From Phenylobacterium koreense (lineage in GTDB: Bacteria > Pseudomonadota > Alphaproteobacteria > Caulobacterales > Caulobacteraceae), in NCBI RefSeq assembly GCF_040545335.1, contig NZ_JBEPLU010000002.1, positions 620,001 through 684,000 of the forward strand: DNA of 64,000 nt. The letters are read 5' to 3'. Every line of letters begins with the position of its first letter. The stretch's first letter is position 1. Below are positions 60,344 through 64,000 of the stretch, in pieces. The notes beneath the pieces are model-generated. The model did no database searches. It saw nothing but the letters and a program-made list of their open reading frames with translations, and was not told the origin of the DNA. Made by a program: the position numbers and the translations under genes.

Positions 60344-62509
60344 TCAGACGAAAGCGAAATCGCCGGCGCTCAAAGCGGCCGGCGCGAGGCCGACCACCAG
60401 GATGGCCTGAGCCCCGAGTTGAATCACCGTGCCCGCGGGGTCCGCCACGAACGTCGCGGACAGGGCGGCGAAGTCGGCCGCGTCAGCTCGCGAGATGCAG
60501 ATCAGATCTCCGTCGGCCGACGAGAAGTCCATGACGATGTCGCGTCCGCCCCCGGCCTGGAAGTTGAAGAGGTCGGCCCCGGCGCCGCCCAGCAGGACGT
60601 CGTCCCCCAGGTCGCCGGACAGATAGTCCGCGCCGTCGCCGCCGACGACGGTATCGGATCCCTGGCCGCCGAGCACCGTGTCGTCGCCCAGGTCACCCAC
60701 CACATAGTCCGCACCGCTCCCGCCGTGGGCGAAGTCGTCGTCCTGGCCGCCAAAGACGCTGTCGTCGCCCAGGTCGCCGAACACCAGATCCGCCCCGACG
60801 TTGCCGTGGACGAAGTCGCTGCCCTGCCCGCCGCGAACGACGTCCGCTCCACCGCCGCCGGTCACGACGTCGTTACCGATGTTGCCTTGGATGGTGTCGA
60901 GCCCTTCGTCCCCAACCACTCGGTCGTCGCCCGGACCACCCTCGACCGCCCCGCCGCCCGGCGGCAGGGTGATCTGGTCATCCTCGCTCGGCGGAGGCGG
61001 CAGAGCCGACAAGTCGATCTCGTAGTTGTTGGAAGTCACGACACCCGCACCGGCATCCCCGCCGGCATCTTCGACGTCGGCAAGGTCCAGGCTTATGACG
61101 TTGGTGTCGTCGTCGACGCTGCCCGCAGTGAAGGTGGCCGTCCAGGTTACGCCGTCAGTGCTCTGCACCGCGGAAAGTGAGCCGTTCTCCACCGTCAGGT
61201 CGCTGTTGTCGAACTCCGTCACCGCCTCGGAGAAGGTGAAGGTGACAAGGCTGGTCCCCCCCGCCGTCATGACGGGATCGGCCAGGACGATCGTCGCCGT
61301 CAGAGCCGAACCGATCGCGTAGTTGTTCGAAGTGGCGGTCCCGGCGCCCTGGTTGCCGGCCCCGTCGGCGACCAGGGCGGTATCCAGCGTAATGGCGTTG
61401 GTGTCGTCCTCGACGCCATCCGCCGCCGTGAACGTCGCCGTCCAGGTGATGTTGTCGGAGGTCGCCAGCCCCGACAGCGTCCCATTGGCGGCGGTGGCAT
61501 CGCTAATGTTGAAGCCCGTCACCGCCTCCGAGAAGGTGAAGGTGACGAGGCTGGTTCCACCCGCCGTCAGGTTCTCATCGTCCACTGCGATCGTCGCCGT
61601 CGGGGCGTTGGTGTCGATCGTGTAGTTTGCCGAGGTGGCGTTTCCTTCCCCGGGGTTCCCCGCAAGGTCGACGACCTGCGCGGAGTCCAGGGTGAAGGCA
61701 TTCGAGGTGTCGGTCACGCCGGCCGTTGGTGTGTAGGTGGCCGTCCAGCTCTCGCCGCCGTCGGAGGAGGACAACCCTGTCAGGGCGCCGTTCGGAACGT
61801 TCACATCGGCTGTCGTGAAACCCGTCACCGCTTCGGAGAAAGTGAACGTGACGACGCTGGTCTCACCGATCTTCAGGGCGGTGTCCGACATCGAAATGGC
61901 GACGGTCGGCAACTCCGTGTCATAGGTGATGAAAGGGGTCGATCCAGCCCCCCCGAGGTTGCCTAGCTGGTCCGTATAGGAGCCGGCCGCGACCGCGATG
62001 GAGGCCGTCCCCGTTTGCCCGACGGCCGGCGCGAAGGTCGCGGTATAGACGTTCGGATCAAGCGTGGTCGTAAAGCCCGAAATCGAGCCGCCAGCCACCG
62101 TAATGTCACCCATATCGAACCCCGCCGGCGCCTCCGAGAAGGTGAAGGCGATGGTGGCGAGATCCCCGGCCTTCATCGCGCTGAGGTTGGACGAAATGGC
62201 CACCGCAGGCGCGACCGTGTCGATGTTTATGGTGGGGCTGGAGGCGCTGCCGCTGCCGGCTCCGTCCACGTCGGATATCCCGGCGTAATCGACCGAGATG
62301 CTCCCGGGCGAGGTCGAGCCTGCCGAAGGGGTGAATGTCGTGGAATAGCTGTCTCCGCTGCCCGTGATCGCCCCGATCGTCCCACCGACCACGGTGATGT
62401 CGTCTGCATCGAAGCCCGTCACCGGACCGGTGAAGCTGAAGGAGACTTCCGCCGTCTCACTCGCGTTCAGATTCTGGTCGGTCACCCCAATCGTAAGATC
62501 AAACGCCAC
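60344..62509 (-). CDS. Ig-like repeat and RTX calcium-binding protein (secreted, probably type I)
   Basis: A 721-residue protein. The GTG at 62509 is chosen because GGAG lies six bases upstream and the domain starts at once (MAFDLTIGVTDQN). There is no N-terminal signal peptide. Five Ig-like repeats of about 100 residues follow (1-98, 99-198, 199-300, 301-401, 402-500), each with T-F-T-F-S-E-A-V-T-G-F-like and W-T-A-T-F-T-like strands. After a PPPP linker come RTX nonapeptides (about 525-647) of the form GGxGxDxxxG. The C-terminal 70 residues hold VVGLAPAALSAGDFAFV, like type I secretion tails. It is probably a calcium-stabilised adhesin or surface protein. No type I exporter genes are adjacent. 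Confidence 0.88.
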   Translation of the reverse strand: MAFDLTIGVTDQNLNASETAEVSFSFTGPVTGFDADDITVVGGTIGAITGSGDSYSTTFTPSAGSTSPGSISVDYAGISDVDGAGSGSASSPTINIDTVAPAVAISSNLSAMKAGDLATIAFTFSEAPAGFDMGDITVAGGSISGFTTTLDPNVYTATFAPAVGQTGTASIAVAAGSYTDQLGNLGGAGSTPFITYDTELPTVAISMSDTALKIGETSVVTFTFSEAVTGFTTADVNVPNGALTGLSSSDGGESWTATYTPTAGVTDTSNAFTLDSAQVVDLAGNPGEGNATSANYTIDTNAPTATIAVDDENLTAGGTSLVTFTFSEAVTGFNISDATAANGTLSGLATSDNITWTATFTAADGVEDDTNAITLDTALVADGAGNQGAGTATSNNYAIGSALTATIVLADPVMTAGGTSLVTFTFSEAVTEFDNSDLTVENGSLSAVQSTDGVTWTATFTAGSVDDDTNVISLDLADVEDAGGDAGAGVVTSNNYEIDLSALPPPPSEDDQITLPPGGGAVEGGPGDDRVVGDEGLDTIQGNIGNDVVTGGGGADVVRGGQGSDFVHGNVGADLVFGDLGDDSVFGGQDDDFAHGGSGADYVVGDLGDDTVLGGQGSDTVVGGDGADYLSGDLGDDVLLGGAGADLFNFQAGGGRDIVMDFSSADGDLICISRADAADFAALSATFVADPAGTVIQLGAQAILVVGLAPAALSAGDFAFV

Positions 62510-62585
62510 GCTACACTCCACTGAAAGCCGCGCGAAACGCGCCACCTCTAGTAGTGGTAGCGTCTCGCGGGGCCGCGGTGAAGTT

Positions 62586-64000
62586 CTAGGCCGCCCGAGT
62601 TGGGCCGGCGTCCAGCACCTGTTGCAAGGCTTCGAAGAGCCGTCCCACCTCGAGCGGCTTGGGTACGAAGCCATCCATGCCGGCGGTGGCGTATTCGGCC
62701 ACCTGATGAGCCATGGCGTTGGCGGTCAGGGCGATGATTGGAGTACGCCGCCGCCCCTGGCGCAACTCCTTGGCGCGGATGGCCGCCGTCGCCGTCGGCC
62801 CGTCCATGTCTGGCATCTGGACGTCCATCAGGATGACGTCCCACTCCTGGCGTTCCCAGGCCTGCACCGCCTGCGCGCCGTTTTCCACGATCAGCGGTTC
62901 GACCCCGATCTGGTGCAGCAAGGTCCGCAACACCAGTTGGTTGACGCTGTTGTCCTCGGCCGCCAACACCCGCAAGGACGGCCAGACATGCCCCTCGACC
63001 GCGGCCTCCGCTACCGTCGCCGGCGCCGGTACGCTCATGCCGATCCAGACCAGCGGCAGCGTCACCGAGAAGACCGTTCCGCGTCCCACCTCGCTGGTCG
63101 CCTCGATGGTTCCGCCCATGAGGCTGACCAGCTCGCTGCAGATCGACAGGCCAAGGCCAGTGCCGCCGTAGCGCCGGGTGGTCGAGGCGTCGGCCTGCAC
63201 GAACTTCTGGAAAAGGGTGCCGAGGCGCTCGGCGGGTATGCCGATACCGGTGTCCGAGACGCTCAGCTTGAGATTCCCATCCTGCCGGTCGACGCTGACC
63301 CGGACCTCCCCGTGCTCGGTGAATTTCAGAGCGTTTGAAACCAGGTTGTAGAGGATTTGGCGAACCCGGGTGGAATCGCCGCGATAGACCCCCTGCGCCT
63401 GGGGCGCGATCACGAGGTCGAAGGACAGCCCCTTCTTGTTGGCGATGGCGGTGAAGGTCGCGTGGGCGCCGCGGGCCAAGGCGGCCATGTCGAACTCGGT
63501 CTCCTCCAGCTCCATCTTGCCGGCCTCGATCTTGGAGAGGTCGAGCACGTCGTTGAGGATCGCCAGTAGAGTTTCGCCGGACTCGCGGATCACCTCCAAC
63601 CGCTCGCGCTGAATGCTCGGCAACCGATCATCGGCCGCCATCGCCTGGGCCATGCCCAGGACGCCGTTCAGCGGTGTTCGGATCTCGTGGCTCATCGTCG
63701 CCAGGAAGGTGGACTTGGCGCGGTTGGCGGCCTCGGCGTCCTCCTTGGCCTGGATCAGGGCGCGCTCGCTCTCCTTGCGCTCGCTGATGTTCTGCAGGGC
63801 GCCGATCAGGCGCACCGGCCTTCCATGGCCGTCGGTGATCAGGCGTGAGGCGCCGATGGTCCAGACTTCCCGGTCGTCGGACCGCGCGAGGCGATATTCT
63901 GGATGGTAGGGAACTCCCTCCTCCAGATGCCGCCGCCAAGCCTCGACGACCATGTCCCGGTCGCGGGGGTCGATGGAGCAATAGATGTCGCGGTAGAGCT
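62586..64000 (-). CDS. Hybrid sensor histidine kinase/response regulator, partial (N-terminus beyond right edge)
   Basis: The frame is open from the stop at 62586 to the window edge, 470 residues. The visible part begins in a PAS/PAC domain (YHPEYRLARSDDREVWTIG then LIGALQNISERKESE), followed by a coiled coil, HisKA with ATMSHEIRTPLNGVLGMAQ, HATPase_c with NLVSNALKFTEHG, VSDTGIGIP and GGTGLGLSICSEL, and a receiver domain with AAEDNSVNQ and the phosphoacceptor in ILMDVQMPDMDG. No Hpt domain is fused. The sensor input lies outside the window. It may pass phosphate to an Hpt protein such as that at 47100-47567. Confidence 0.95.
   Translation of the reverse strand, partial: LYRDIYCSIDPRDRDMVVEAWRRHLEEGVPYHPEYRLARSDDREVWTIGASRLITDGHGRPVRLIGALQNISERKESERALIQAKEDAEAANRAKSTFLATMSHEIRTPLNGVLGMAQAMAADDRLPSIQRERLEVIRESGETLLAILNDVLDLSKIEAGKMELEETEFDMAALARGAHATFTAIANKKGLSFDLVIAPQAQGVYRGDSTRVRQILYNLVSNALKFTEHGEVRVSVDRQDGNLKLSVSDTGIGIPAERLGTLFQKFVQADASTTRRYGGTGLGLSICSELVSLMGGTIEATSEVGRGTVFSVTLPLVWIGMSVPAPATVAEAAVEGHVWPSLRVLAAEDNSVNQLVLRTLLHQIGVEPLIVENGAQAVQAWERQEWDVILMDVQMPDMDGPTATAAIRAKELRQGRRRTPIIALTANAMAHQVAEYATAGMDGFVPKPLEVGRLFEALQQVLDAGPTRAA

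Noticed and set aside
60560..61000. Regular short repeats that could be read as a CRISPR array
   Set aside because: They are in-frame codons for RTX nonapeptides; repeat units vary and there are no unique spacers.

Overview
The window is a GC-rich alphaproteobacterial chromosome segment. The best guess is family Caulobacteraceae (Phenylobacterium or Caulobacter-like). The pointers are two proteins with a PEPxxWA-type C-terminal sorting signal, a DUF2336 protein, a TonB-dependent receptor, a free-standing TonB, a CtrA-like TTAG-N7-TTAAC site and the sequence character of the RNA polymerase and ribosomal proteins. The genus is an inference from gene content, not from a database match. No rRNA, CRISPR array, phage or insertion sequence was seen.

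1-23.5 kb is the core transcription/translation block, nearly all on the minus strand. Read in its transcription direction it runs tRNA-Tyr, tRNA-Gly, tuf, tRNA-Trp, secE, nusG, rplK, rplA, rplJ, rplL, rpoB, rpoC, rpsL, rpsG, fusA (cut by the left edge). The ancient order is intact but split into modules with their own candidate promoters and terminators, and accessory genes sit in the joints. These are a cyanovirin-homology/crystallin secreted protein after tuf, a small membrane protein between rplA and rplJ, a TonB-dependent receptor plus MerR regulator on the opposite strand between rplL and rpoB, and an S9 peptidase and a zinc-ribbon protein between rpoC and rpsL. The receptor-merR pair has a MerR-type promoter (19-bp spacer with a dyad) just upstream, so it looks like a self-contained metal-responsive cassette.

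23.5-36 kb holds rlmB, a TerC-family membrane protein, a FxDxF/PEPxxWA-CTERM protein, a PhzF-family protein, metG, a DUF486 membrane protein, a complete polyamine-type ABC importer (potFAHI-like), an amidase, an MFS symporter and tRNA-Thr.

36-48.4 kb carries a UPF0178 protein, a lipoprotein cytochrome c, an RND efflux pair (adaptor and pump, no outer-membrane channel), a class II aldolase-like protein, a CHRD/PEPxxWA-CTERM protein, glpK, a DUF2336 protein, nadK, an orphan Hpt protein and a NUDIX hydrolase.

48.4-64 kb carries a membrane hybrid histidine kinase, a CaiB/BaiF CoA-transferase, a lytic transglycosylase, an orphan TonB, an acyl-CoA dehydrogenase with a ThiO-like oxidase, a three-gene ABC-2 exporter, a ferritin-like diiron protein with a TetR regulator, a five-repeat Ig-like/RTX protein, and a second hybrid kinase cut by the right edge.

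Two things stand out at window scale: the inducible receptor-merR cassette inside the rplL-rpoB joint, and four convergent gene pairs whose stop codons overlap by exactly four bases (CTAG or CTAA).
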